Shown here: positions 1 through 8,096 of the stretch, in pieces | Layout: the number at the start of each line of letters is the position of its first letter | Position numbering within the stretch: position 1 is the stretch's first letter | NCBI GenBank assembly: GCA_002433465.1 | Contig: DJIE01000061.1 | Coordinates: 1 to 18,000, forward strand | Direction: 5' to 3' | From: Salinisphaera sp. UBA6602 | GTDB taxonomy: Bacteria > Pseudomonadota > Gammaproteobacteria > Nevskiales > Salinisphaeraceae | DNA length: 18,000 nt | Translations under genes and position numbers: made by a program | Notes under the pieces: generated by a model | What the model was told of the DNA's origin: nothing | Databases searched by the model: none | What the model saw: the letters and a program-made list of their open reading frames with translations, nothing else

Positions 1-1161
1 TGCCATCCCCGCCGCTCGGCCATCGGCCGCTTCGGCGGCACCCTGGCCGGCATCGGTGCGACCGAGCTGGGCGCGCATACCATTCGTGCGTTACTCGCCC
101 GTCACGACATCCCGGTCGACGCCGTTGACGAAGTGATCATGGGGCAGGTGCTCGCTGCCGGTGCAGGCCAGAATCCGGCCCGTCAGTCGTCCATTCGGGC
201 CGGGCTGGGCGACGCCACCCCGGCGATGACGATCAACAAGGTCTGCGGCAGTGGCCTGAAGGCGGTCATGCTGGCCGCCCAGGCGGTCGCCCTCGGCGAT
301 GCCGAGCTCATCGTGGCCGGCGGCCAGGAGAACATGAGCTCGGCGCCGCATGTGCTGCCCAACTCGCGCAACGGCAAGCGTATGGGCGACTGGGAACTGG
401 TCGATACCATGATCCGCGACGGCCTCTGGGATGCCTTCAACGGCTATCACATGGGCCAGACCGCCGAGAACGTGGCCGAAAAATATCGGGTCTCGCGTGA
501 GGAGCAGGACGAGTTTGCCGCGCGCTCGCAGCAGCGCGCCGAAGAAGCGCTCAAACATGGCCGCTTCGAGGACGAAGTGCTGCCTATCGAAGTGGCGCAG
601 AAGAAAGGCGACGCCATTTCCTTTGCCCGCGACGAAGGCCCGCGCGCGGGCGTAACCGCCGAAGGCCTCGCCGGGCTCAAGCCGGCCTTCACCCGCGACG
701 GCACGGTGACCGCCGGCAACGCCTCGGGCCTGAACGATGGTGCAGCCGCTGTGGTCGTCACCACCCGCGAAAAATGCGACGCGCTGGGTCTGACGCCGCT
801 GTGCCGTATCGCGGGCTATGCCAATGCCGGCGTCGACCCGGCGTTGATGGGCATTGCCCCGGTATCGGCCACCCAGCGTTGCCTCAAGCGCGTGGGCTGG
901 CAGGTGGCCGATCTCGATCTCATCGAGGCCAACGAGGCGTTTGCGGCCCAGTCGGTCGCCGTGGGTCGACAGCTCGAATGGGATAGCGACAAGGTCAACG
1001 TCAACGGCGGCGCGATCGCGCTGGGGCACCCTATTGGTGCATCGGGCTGTCGTGTACTGGTCACCTTGATCCACGAAATGATGCGCCGCGACGTGCAGAA
1101 AGGTCTGGCGACCCTGTGTATCGGGGGTGGTCAGGGCGTCGCTCTGGCAGTCGAGCGCTGA
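1..1161 (+). CDS. Acetyl-CoA C-acetyltransferase (thiolase), 5'-truncated by window edge
   Basis: Thiolase II-type enzyme that reversibly condenses two acetyl-CoA to acetoacetyl-CoA (polyhydroxybutyrate or ketone/fatty-acid metabolism), cytosolic. The frame is open from the first base and 386 codons are visible, so only a handful of N-terminal residues are missing from a family that is usually about 390-395 long. All catalytic landmarks are present: the nucleophilic Cys in NKVCGSGLKAV (visible codon 82), the NEAFAAQ block, the His in GGAIALGHPIGASG (codon 343) and the proton-relay Cys in CIGGGQG (codon 373). The typical N-terminal block AIGRFGGTLAG is seen at codons 7-17. The few residues before it (CHPRR) are poor matches to the usual hydrophobic strand. 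The gene converges on the MCP gene. Which pathway it serves cannot be told because its upstream neighbours are outside the window. Confidence 0.95.
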   Translation, partial: CHPRRSAIGRFGGTLAGIGATELGAHTIRALLARHDIPVDAVDEVIMGQVLAAGAGQNPARQSSIRAGLGDATPAMTINKVCGSGLKAVMLAAQAVALGDAELIVAGGQENMSSAPHVLPNSRNGKRMGDWELVDTMIRDGLWDAFNGYHMGQTAENVAEKYRVSREEQDEFAARSQQRAEEALKHGRFEDEVLPIEVAQKKGDAISFARDEGPRAGVTAEGLAGLKPAFTRDGTVTAGNASGLNDGAAAVVVTTREKCDALGLTPLCRIAGYANAGVDPALMGIAPVSATQRCLKRVGWQVADLDLIEANEAFAAQSVAVGRQLEWDSDKVNVNGGAIALGHPIGASGCRVLVTLIHEMMRRDVQKGLATLCIGGGQGVALAVER

Positions 1162-1380
1162 ATACGCCGGGCGTCATTTATTGGCGGGTCTTGTAACCCA
1201 TTGATCGGAATGCGATTCGTTTGGGCGCGCCGGACGTGCTCCAGCAAACGGTCTAGGCCTGCGAACGCGCATGGCACCGGTTTTGCATCGGTAGAGGCGT
1301 ACAGCGATTTTGCGCCGTGTTGTTCTCCTCCAATACGCCCGCGCCAAGTTTTCTACTGAGTCGCTGTACGATCGCGGCTT

Positions 1381-1409
1381 CCGGCCGGCGCAGCGCGCCG
1401 GCCGGTTTT
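1381..1409 (+). terminator. Rho-independent terminator (GC-rich hairpin plus TTTT)
   Basis: A perfect 11-bp stem, CCGGCCGGCGC / GCGCCGGCCGG, closes a 3-nt AGC loop (1381-1405) and is followed directly by TTTTC. The T run lies on the + strand side only, so it terminates rightward transcription: the thiolase transcript or a separate small RNA ending here. Confidence 0.75.
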
Positions 1410-1489
1410 CTATGCGCCACGAATAAGAATTCCGCGGCGCTTTGGCTGCGTTGATCCGGCTCTGGAGCCGCACGACGACCGCGACGGCT

Positions 1490-1541
1490 CATTGCCTTGC
1501 TCGCGCCCCGATCCGGTGACTGGCTCGGGGCTGCGGCAATG
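1490..1541 (-). terminator. Nested inverted repeat at the 3' end of the MCP gene
   Basis: Outer arms CATTGCC (1490-1496) and GGCAATG (1535-1541) enclose inner arms GCCCCGA (1505-1511) and TCGGGGC (1525-1531). The dyad starts 9 nt beyond the MCP stop codon on the - strand. It has no T tract, so it may be a Rho-dependent end or an RNA-stabilising structure rather than a classical terminator. Confidence 0.4.
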
Positions 1542-1550
1542 TCGAGGGGG

Positions 1551-3263
1551 CTAGAAAGTCTGCCACTCCATATCGGCATCCTCGTCGTGCTTTGACGCCG
1601 CGGCGCGCGTCTCTGGCGATTTGGCCGGGGCCGGGCTCGGTGCCGGCGCCACGGTTGTACGGGCTTGCGCCGGTGCGGGCGTGGCCGGGGACTTGGGCGT
1701 AGCCGCTGTCGTAACGTCGAGCTGGAATACCGCGACCGCCTCGCGCAGCGTGCGGGCCTGGGCTTCCAGGGCGTTGGCCGCGCTGGAGGCTTCCGAGACC
1801 AGGCGCACGTTGTGCTGCGTGACCTGATCGAGTTCGGTCACCGCCTGATTGACCTGTGCAATGCCGCGGCCCTGTTCTTCCGATGCCGTGGCGATTTCGG
1901 TCATGATCTGATCGACCCGCTTGACCGCCGATACCACCTCGTTGATCGCGCTGCCGGCCTGATCGACCAGCTTCGAGCCGGCGTCCACGCGGTTCACCGA
2001 TACGTCGATGAGCCCGCGAATCTCTTCGGCGGCCTTGGCCGAGCGGGTCGCCAGATTGCGGACTTCGCCGGCGACCACGGCAAAGCCGCGGCCCTGTTCG
2101 CCGGCGCGGGCGGCTTCGACCGCGGCGTTGAGGGCCAGCAGGTTGGTCTGGAAGGCGATCGACTCGATCATGTCGATGATCTGGCTGACTTCGTGCGAAC
2201 TGCGGCTGATGCCCTGCATCGTCTCCACCACCTCATCGACGATCTTGCCGCCGCGTTCGGCGGTGGCCGAGGCTTCGTGGGTGAGCTGGCGGGCCTCGCG
2301 GGCGTTCTCGGTGTTCTGGTCGACGGTGGAGGTCAGCTCTTCCATGCTCGAAGCAGTCTGCACCAGCGAGGCCGCCTGTTGCTCGGTACGCGCCGACAGA
2401 TCACCGTTGCCGCGGGCAATGGTCTGGGAATCGCCGTGAATGGCGTCGCTGCTTTCGCGGACCTGGCCTACGGTAGCGGCCAACGCCCTTTGCATGTGCG
2501 TCAGCCCGGCGAACAGGCGACCGATTTCGTTGTTGCCGCGGCTCTCGATACGCCCGTGCAGATTGCCCCCGGCAATCCGCTCGACGTGGTCGACCAGACG
2601 GCCCATCGGGCGGGTGACGTTGACGGTGATGCCCCAGACCACGACGACGATCAGCAGCACGGTCGCCAGGAAGGCACTGCCCATCGCGATTTCGAGCCCG
2701 ATCGCGGTGCGTTGAAAAGTGTCGTAGAGCGCGCTGCCCTGTGCTTCCACGAGCTCGAAATAGCCCACCGCCTGGGTGGTGAATTGCTGGGTCAGGCGTT
2801 CGGCCTCGTCGTCGAGGGCCAGATAGGTATCGCGATCGCCGGCCGCCAGTGCACGAATACGCGGCACGACGGCGGTATCGAACAGCGCGCGATAGGCCTG
2901 TTCGACCTGTGCCACCTGTGCCTGATAACGCGGCGTGAAGTCCGTGGCGAAAAAGGCTTGGAACAGCGCATCGACCGATTCGGCTTCCTGGCTGAGCGCA
3001 TCGGCCGTGGTTCGGGTCGTGGCGGTGGTACCCAGTGCCTGATAGTTGTCCTGCACGTGCAGCCGCAGGTTGAGCAGGGCACTGTTGGCCCGGTTGAGCT
3101 GGGATTTCTGTTCGACCTGGACATCGCGCACCTTGGCTAGCGCGCCCTGGCTGTACCAGATGGTGTAGCCGCCGATCGCGCCCACCAGCAGCAGCAGACC
3201 GGTAAAGCTGGCCAGCACCAGCGCCCAGCTGGTCTTGACGCTCATGTTGTCGAGTAATTTCAT
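1551..3263 (-). CDS. Methyl-accepting chemotaxis protein with C-terminal CheR/CheB tether
   Basis: Transmembrane chemoreceptor that controls the CheA kinase through CheW; located in the inner membrane. Order of parts: TM1 about residues 14-37, a periplasmic helical ligand-binding domain of about 150 residues (four-helix-bundle type, ligand unknown), TM2 about 188-215, HAMP about 216-268 (TRPMGRLVDHVERIAGG), then the methylated coiled coil. The conserved hairpin tip is at about 367-405 (IAFQTNLLALNAAVEAARAG). The last part is a Pro/Ala-rich flexible linker ending in EWQTF, which fits the xWxxF pentapeptide that recruits CheR/CheB. ATG at 3261-3263 is preferred. An in-frame GTG lies one codon upstream (3264-3266) but has worse spacing to the weak GAG ribosome site. 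No che or flagellar genes are adjacent, so this is an orphan receptor locus. Confidence 0.93.
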   Translation of the reverse strand: MKLLDNMSVKTSWALVLASFTGLLLLVGAIGGYTIWYSQGALAKVRDVQVEQKSQLNRANSALLNLRLHVQDNYQALGTTATTRTTADALSQEAESVDALFQAFFATDFTPRYQAQVAQVEQAYRALFDTAVVPRIRALAAGDRDTYLALDDEAERLTQQFTTQAVGYFELVEAQGSALYDTFQRTAIGLEIAMGSAFLATVLLIVVVVWGITVNVTRPMGRLVDHVERIAGGNLHGRIESRGNNEIGRLFAGLTHMQRALAATVGQVRESSDAIHGDSQTIARGNGDLSARTEQQAASLVQTASSMEELTSTVDQNTENAREARQLTHEASATAERGGKIVDEVVETMQGISRSSHEVSQIIDMIESIAFQTNLLALNAAVEAARAGEQGRGFAVVAGEVRNLATRSAKAAEEIRGLIDVSVNRVDAGSKLVDQAGSAINEVVSAVKRVDQIMTEIATASEEQGRGIAQVNQAVTELDQVTQHNVRLVSEASSAANALEAQARTLREAVAVFQLDVTTAATPKSPATPAPAQARTTVAPAPSPAPAKSPETRAAASKHDEDADMEWQTF

Positions 3264-3322
3264 CACAGGCTCGCGAGGCTCAAACCATCGCCGCGTGGGC
3301 GCGGCGAATCCCAGTGGCCTTT

Positions 3323-3349
3323 ATATCGGTCGCGAGCGCGTTTTCTTTT
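3323..3349 (-). promoter_or_regulatory. Candidate sigma-28 (FliA) promoter for the MCP gene
   Basis: On the - strand AAAAGAAA (3349-3342), an 11-nt spacer and ACCGATAT (3330-3323) resemble the FliA consensus TAAAGTTT-N11-GCCGATAA, with 6 of 8 matches in the -10 element, 4 of 8 in the -35 element and the exact spacing. It lies about 60 nt before the MCP start. MCP genes are commonly FliA-dependent, which supports the call. An alternative sigma-70 reading (TATAAA at 3325-3320) has no acceptable -35. Confidence 0.45.
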
Positions 3350-3387
3350 GCCTTTCCTGTCGTTACCTGGGCAGAACGTTTTTCCGA

Positions 3388-5007
3388 TCACTCACGCCAG
3401 GGCAGGGCCGGCGGCAGCTCGCCGGGCGCGTCTACCAGTCGACGGGTGAGCAGGCTGCCGTCGGCAACGTACAGATCGATCAACGCCTGGCGATAAGCGA
3501 TGAAGGCGTCAATGCGGCCGAGTTCTGCGGTGAGCAGGTCGCGCTGGGCCTGGGCGACGAGCAGGCCGGTAGAGCGGCCGACATCAAAGCGGGCCTGTTC
3601 GGCCTCCAGGGTCTGGCGCTGCAGGTTGACGGTGGCCGCGCTGGCCTCGATCTGGGCCGCGGCACGTTCGGCCTCGATCAGGGCATAGCGGACCTCGGCC
3701 TCGATCACCCGTTGCAGGTTGTCGAGGCTGGCTTCGGCCTGGCGCACGCTGGCCTGGGCGCGCTCCTGCAGCGCGCGCCCGGCCCGATTGCCCAGCGGGT
3801 ACTCGAATTCCAGCGCTCCGGACAGGTCGTAGGTATCGCCGCCGTCGAGATTTTCGTAGGCGCTGCCGTAATTGCGGGCAAAGCCGGTCTGGCCGAGGGT
3901 GACGAACAGGTCCAGGCGCGGCAGCAGGCCGTTGCGGGTGGCTACCACTTCCAGCTCGTTGCGGGCCACGTCCAGGCGCGCCTGATTGAGCTCGGGCCGG
4001 CGTTGTGCGGCGAGGCTGACATAGTCGGCCGGTGCATCGAGCGGTGCCGCGTCGGTGGCTACCTCGGTGGCAGGTTCGACGGCGCGCTCGTAACGCAGGC
4101 GCTCGGGCGCGCTGATCAGCTGCAGCAGGCGGATACGCAGACGCGCCGCCTCGGCCCGGCCGTCGATGAGGTCCTGGCGACGGCGGGCCGCTTCGGCGGC
4201 GAACGCAGCCTGTTCGACACGGGCTACCGTACCGGCCTCGATCCGCAGCCGGGCTTCCTCGGACTGGCGCTCGGCCACCTCGACCGCGTTGTTCAGAATT
4301 TCGATACGCCGGCGTGCGCCCAGATAGTCCCAGTAGGTGCTTTCGACATCCGCCACCAGCGACGTGACGAAGCCGCGCAGTTCGTAGGCCGAGGCCAGGG
4401 CATCGGCCCGTGCCTGGCGCAGCGTCACGAGATTGCTGGCCACGCCAAAGCCGTTGAGCAGGGCCTGGGTCAGGGTCAGGCCGACCCGGGTGCTGGCCTG
4501 GCGCGGCGATCGGTTGGACTCGCTCAGGTCCTGTTCCACGCTCAGTTCGAGCTCGGTGCCGGTGGGCAGGGTCTGGCGAATACCCGCGCGTGCGGCTTCG
4601 CCGTCGTTACGCACATCGAAGTTCTGCTGAATGTCCTCGGACACACGCTGGGCCACTTCGCGCGAGGTTTCGATGCGTGCGAATACGCTCGGGTCGAACA
4701 CCGCCCGCTCGACCGCGGCGAAGGTGCCGGCGATCACCGGCTGCAGGCGTTGTGCGGCCAGCGACGGGTTGTGTTCGACGGCCATCGCCACCGCTTCCTC
4801 GACGCTTAGATCGAGCCGGTTGCGCTGGCCGAGGGCCGCCAGTTCGTCGTTGCTGGACGGCGCGCTCGTGGCGGCCGACTCGGCGGGCTGTCCAGGCAGC
4901 GGTTGCTCTGGCCACACCAGGGCCTGCGGGTCGAGAAAAGCGCCGGCCGGCGCAGCACAGGCAGCCAGCACTAGCACGGCCCAGCGGTATCGCCGTGCCG
5001 CGCTCAT
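3388..5007 (-). CDS. TolC-family outer-membrane efflux protein (possible NodT-type lipoprotein)
   Basis: Outer-membrane channel of a tripartite RND efflux system: 539 residues with two OEP repeats rich in long Ala/Glu/Arg coiled-coil helices (for example the stretch around VESTYWDYLGARRRIEIL, and a second around EVRYALIEAERAAAQIEAS). The N-terminus is a secretion signal, with Arg at positions 5, 6 and 8 and a hydrophobic core. It contains LAAC at residues 14-17, a good lipobox, so the mature protein may be lipid-anchored at Cys17. A signal peptidase I cut after Ala23 (APAGA) is the alternative. Its ATG overlaps the stop of the RND gene by 4 bp (ATGA), showing translational coupling. It is the last gene of the efflux operon and no clear terminator follows it. 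Confidence 0.92.
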   Translation of the reverse strand: MSAARRYRWAVLVLAACAAPAGAFLDPQALVWPEQPLPGQPAESAATSAPSSNDELAALGQRNRLDLSVEEAVAMAVEHNPSLAAQRLQPVIAGTFAAVERAVFDPSVFARIETSREVAQRVSEDIQQNFDVRNDGEAARAGIRQTLPTGTELELSVEQDLSESNRSPRQASTRVGLTLTQALLNGFGVASNLVTLRQARADALASAYELRGFVTSLVADVESTYWDYLGARRRIEILNNAVEVAERQSEEARLRIEAGTVARVEQAAFAAEAARRRQDLIDGRAEAARLRIRLLQLISAPERLRYERAVEPATEVATDAAPLDAPADYVSLAAQRRPELNQARLDVARNELEVVATRNGLLPRLDLFVTLGQTGFARNYGSAYENLDGGDTYDLSGALEFEYPLGNRAGRALQERAQASVRQAEASLDNLQRVIEAEVRYALIEAERAAAQIEASAATVNLQRQTLEAEQARFDVGRSTGLLVAQAQRDLLTAELGRIDAFIAYRQALIDLYVADGSLLTRRLVDAPGELPPALPWRE

Positions 5008-8000
5008 GTCGGCGCACCCTGTCGCCGTGGCCAGGCCCGGTGCACGCCGGTATAGACCACCGGAATCACGACCAATGTGATCAGCGTGGCGGTGGTCATG
5101 CCGCCGACCACGGCCCGTGCCAGCGGCGCCTGCGACTCGGAGCCCTCGCCCAGGCCGATCGCCAGCGGCAACAGCGCGAACACGGTCGTCGCGGCGGTCA
5201 TCAGAATCGGGCGCAGCCGGCGCCGGCCGGCCTCGCGTACGGCGTCGACCGGGCCGATGCCTTCGCGCTGCAGCAGGTTGGCCTGATCGACGATGAGAAT
5301 CGCATTGTTGACCACGATACCGATGAGCATCAGACAGCCCAGCAACGACTGTGAATTGAGCGTGGTGTTAGTGAGCATGAGGGTGGCGACCACGCCGATC
5401 AGCGCCAGCGGCACGGTGACCATCACGATCAACGGGTCGATCAGCGATTCGTACAGACAGGCCATGACCATATAAACCAGCAGCAGCGCCAGGGCGACGT
5501 TCACGCCGATCTCGCGAAACGCGGCTTGCTGGGCTTCGTACTCACCCACCAGCTGCACGTCGTAGTTGGCCGGAATGGCGATATCGTCGAGCGTGGCCTG
5601 TACGTCCTCGACCACCGAGCCCAGGTCGCGCCCGGCGATATTGGCGTTAACGCTGACCAGCCGTTGCTGGTTGCGTCGATCGATTTCGATCGGCCCCGTG
5701 GCTTCAACAATCCGGGCCACGTCGCCCAGGCGTACCCGGCGACCGTCGCCGGCCGGCACCGGCAGGTCGAGTATCTGATCGGGGCTGACCTGGCGCGGAT
5801 TGGCCAGCTGTACCCGTACGCGTACTTCGTCGCCGTCGTCGAGAAAATAGCCGGCGTTGGTGCCGGCGATGGCCGTTTCCACGGTTTGCCCGATCGCCTC
5901 GACCGTGACGCCGCGATCTGCCGCGGCCGCGCGGTCGATGATGACGTCGCGCTGCGGTGCCGAGCCTTCGCGCGAGGCGCGCAGGTCGGTGATGCCCTGG
6001 ATATCGGCGATGCGCTGCTGGATACGTTTCGACAGGCGCTGCAACACGCCGAAGTCGTAGCCGCGGATCTCGATTTCCAGGCTTTCGTCGGCGCTGCCCA
6101 CGTCCAGCATGCGGAAGAAGAACGGCTGGCGCACGCGTACGCGTACCTCGGTGTCGGCCAGCTCCCCGATCGCCGCGCGCAGATCGGCCGCGACCTGCTG
6201 GCTGCTGCGCGTACGCGCGCCGGCCGGCGGCAATTCGATACGAATATCGGCCTCGGCCCCGGCATCGGCGCGATAACCGCCGCTGCCCACCGTGGTGACG
6301 ACGGACACGGCATCCGGCACCACGCGCCGTACCACGGCTTCGGCCTTGCGGGCCTGGCTATCCATCAGGGCCAGACGGGTGCCGGGCGGCATTTCCAGGC
6401 CCACGCGCACCTCGCCTTCGTCGGTGGCCGGCATGAATTCGCTGCCCAGCTGGGTAAAGCCGACGAGCGCGGCCAGCGTGGCAAGCACCGCCGCGGCGAT
6501 CACCCGCCGCGGCGCGGCGAGCGCGCCTTCGAGCAGGCGACGATAGCCGCCTTCGAGGCGGGCGTACGCGTTGATGCCGAGCTTCTCCAGCCGGCGTAGA
6601 CCCGCGCCCGTCGGCGCTTTGCGCCGGCCCACGAAGCGCGCCGTGAGCATGGGCATGATCGTGAGCGCGACCACCAGCGAACAGGCCAGGGCCAGGGCAA
6701 CCACGATCGCCAGCTCCCGGAACAGCTGGCCGGTAAGCTCGCGCGCGAACAGCATGGGAATAAAGATCGCCAGCGTGGTGAGCGTGCTGGCCACGATCGG
6801 GCCGGCCATTTCGTTGCTGCCGGCCACCGCCGAAACATGGTCGGATTCGCCCAGCTCCAGGCGTCGACGCTGGATGTTTTCGAGCACCACGATGGCGGAA
6901 TCCACCATCAGGCCCACGCCCAGCGCCAGCCCGCCGAGCGTCATCAGATTGATGGTGTAACCAAAGCCGTACATCAGCGCAAAGGTGGCGACCAGCGATA
7001 CCGGAATGGCCACCGAGACGGCCAGGGCGGCGCGCAGGTGGCCCAGGAATACCAGCAGTACGACGAAGGCCAGCACGCTGCCGTAGAACAGCGCCCGCGA
7101 GACGTTGGCGATCGAGCGATTGATATAGTCCGCGGTGTTGAAGAATGGCGTGATGCGCACCTGCGGGAACTCGCGATTGAGTTCGGCCACCTCGCGGGTC
7201 ACGCGTTCGGCCACCTCGACGGTATTGGCGCCGGATTGCTTGCGTACGCCCATGCGCACGCCGCGTTCACCGCCGATACGCACCAGCCGTTCGGCGCGTT
7301 GCTGGGTGTCGCGTACCGTGGCCAGCTCGCCGAGCGTGATCGGCGTGCCGTCGCGTACCAGCACCACCGCCCGGCGCAGATCGTCGAGATCGGCGAATCG
7401 CCCCGGCGTGCGCAGCACCAGCTCCTGATTGCCGATTTCGATAGCGCCGGCAGGCAGGTTGCGGTTGGCCGCGGCCAGCGTATCGCGGATATCGGTCAGC
7501 GACAGGTCGAGTGCGCGTACGCGATCGATATCCAGATTGACCTGAATCTCGCGCTCGGGCTCGCCCCAGATCTCCACCGCGGCCACGCCCGGAATCTGCT
7601 GCAGCCGATACGACAGCTGATTATCGATGAGCCGGCGCAGCTCGATCGGGTCGATACCGCTGGCCAGGCCCAGGCCCATCACCGGCAGGTCGGCGGTATC
7701 GAACTTGCGCAGGCGTGGGCGGCCGGCATTTTCGGGCAGTTCGTCGAGCTCCGAGAACAGCCGGTCGCGCACGTCGTTGGCGGCCGCGTCGATATCCACG
7801 CCCCAGCCGAAGCGCAGCGTTACGTCGGCCGTGCCTTCCACCGAGGTGGACTCCATTTCCTCCAGGCCGGGCGTGGCGGCAACGGCCTGTTCCACGCGCC
7901 GGGTGACCAGTTCTTCCATGGTCTCGGGCGCGGCATTTTCGTAGTCGACCGAGACGGTCAGCGACGGCGTTTCGATACTGGGCAGCAGGTCGACCGGCAG

Positions 8001-8096
8001 GCGGCTCAGGCCCACCGCGCCGAACAACAGCGCGATCGCCATGATCATGCAGGTCGCCACCGGACGGGCGACCGAAAATGCCGGCAGGCTCGTCAT
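5004..8096 (-). CDS. RND efflux transporter permease subunit (HAE1/AcrB-like)
   Basis: Inner-membrane proton-driven pump, 1030 residues, the usual length for the family. TM1 at about 12-30 is followed by the typical RLPVDLLPS block and a large porter loop. TM2-TM6 occupy about 335-480, the second porter loop follows, and TM7-12 end near residue 1020. The TM4 proton-relay block reads VGLMVDSAIVVLENI. Asp399 aligns with the first of the AcrB Asp pair, but the second is Ser400. The TM10 block is GIVVNNAILIVD, with Asn where AcrB has its relay Lys; this is common in the SwrC/MdtC-like branches. Substrate cannot be inferred: multidrug, solvent or lipid-like molecules are all possible. ATGA overlaps at both ends couple it to the fusion protein upstream and the TolC protein downstream. 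Confidence 0.95.
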   Translation of the reverse strand: MTSLPAFSVARPVATCMIMAIALLFGAVGLSRLPVDLLPSIETPSLTVSVDYENAAPETMEELVTRRVEQAVAATPGLEEMESTSVEGTADVTLRFGWGVDIDAAANDVRDRLFSELDELPENAGRPRLRKFDTADLPVMGLGLASGIDPIELRRLIDNQLSYRLQQIPGVAAVEIWGEPEREIQVNLDIDRVRALDLSLTDIRDTLAAANRNLPAGAIEIGNQELVLRTPGRFADLDDLRRAVVLVRDGTPITLGELATVRDTQQRAERLVRIGGERGVRMGVRKQSGANTVEVAERVTREVAELNREFPQVRITPFFNTADYINRSIANVSRALFYGSVLAFVVLLVFLGHLRAALAVSVAIPVSLVATFALMYGFGYTINLMTLGGLALGVGLMVDSAIVVLENIQRRRLELGESDHVSAVAGSNEMAGPIVASTLTTLAIFIPMLFARELTGQLFRELAIVVALALACSLVVALTIMPMLTARFVGRRKAPTGAGLRRLEKLGINAYARLEGGYRRLLEGALAAPRRVIAAAVLATLAALVGFTQLGSEFMPATDEGEVRVGLEMPPGTRLALMDSQARKAEAVVRRVVPDAVSVVTTVGSGGYRADAGAEADIRIELPPAGARTRSSQQVAADLRAAIGELADTEVRVRVRQPFFFRMLDVGSADESLEIEIRGYDFGVLQRLSKRIQQRIADIQGITDLRASREGSAPQRDVIIDRAAAADRGVTVEAIGQTVETAIAGTNAGYFLDDGDEVRVRVQLANPRQVSPDQILDLPVPAGDGRRVRLGDVARIVEATGPIEIDRRNQQRLVSVNANIAGRDLGSVVEDVQATLDDIAIPANYDVQLVGEYEAQQAAFREIGVNVALALLLVYMVMACLYESLIDPLIVMVTVPLALIGVVATLMLTNTTLNSQSLLGCLMLIGIVVNNAILIVDQANLLQREGIGPVDAVREAGRRRLRPILMTAATTVFALLPLAIGLGEGSESQAPLARAVVGGMTTATLITLVVIPVVYTGVHRAWPRRQGAPT

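Larger units (their letters stand above)
1162..1550. other. 390-bp convergent intergenic region with dyads and terminator
   Basis: No convincing coding frame lies between the thiolase stop and the MCP stop. The region holds a strong + strand terminator (1381-1409). A 10-bp arm, CGTACAGCGA at 1298-1307, has its exact complement at 1361-1370. A nested dyad at 1490-1541 abuts the MCP stop. The long distance (about 220 nt) from the thiolase stop to the terminator, together with the long-range pairing, leaves room for a small RNA of roughly 110-140 nt. No good sigma-70 promoter was found in front of it, so a long thiolase 3' UTR is equally possible. Confidence 0.5.

Noticed and set aside
1665..3140. 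Long + strand open frame opposite the MCP
   Set aside because: Shadow of the MCP gene; the - strand has HAMP, signalling tip and tether motifs.
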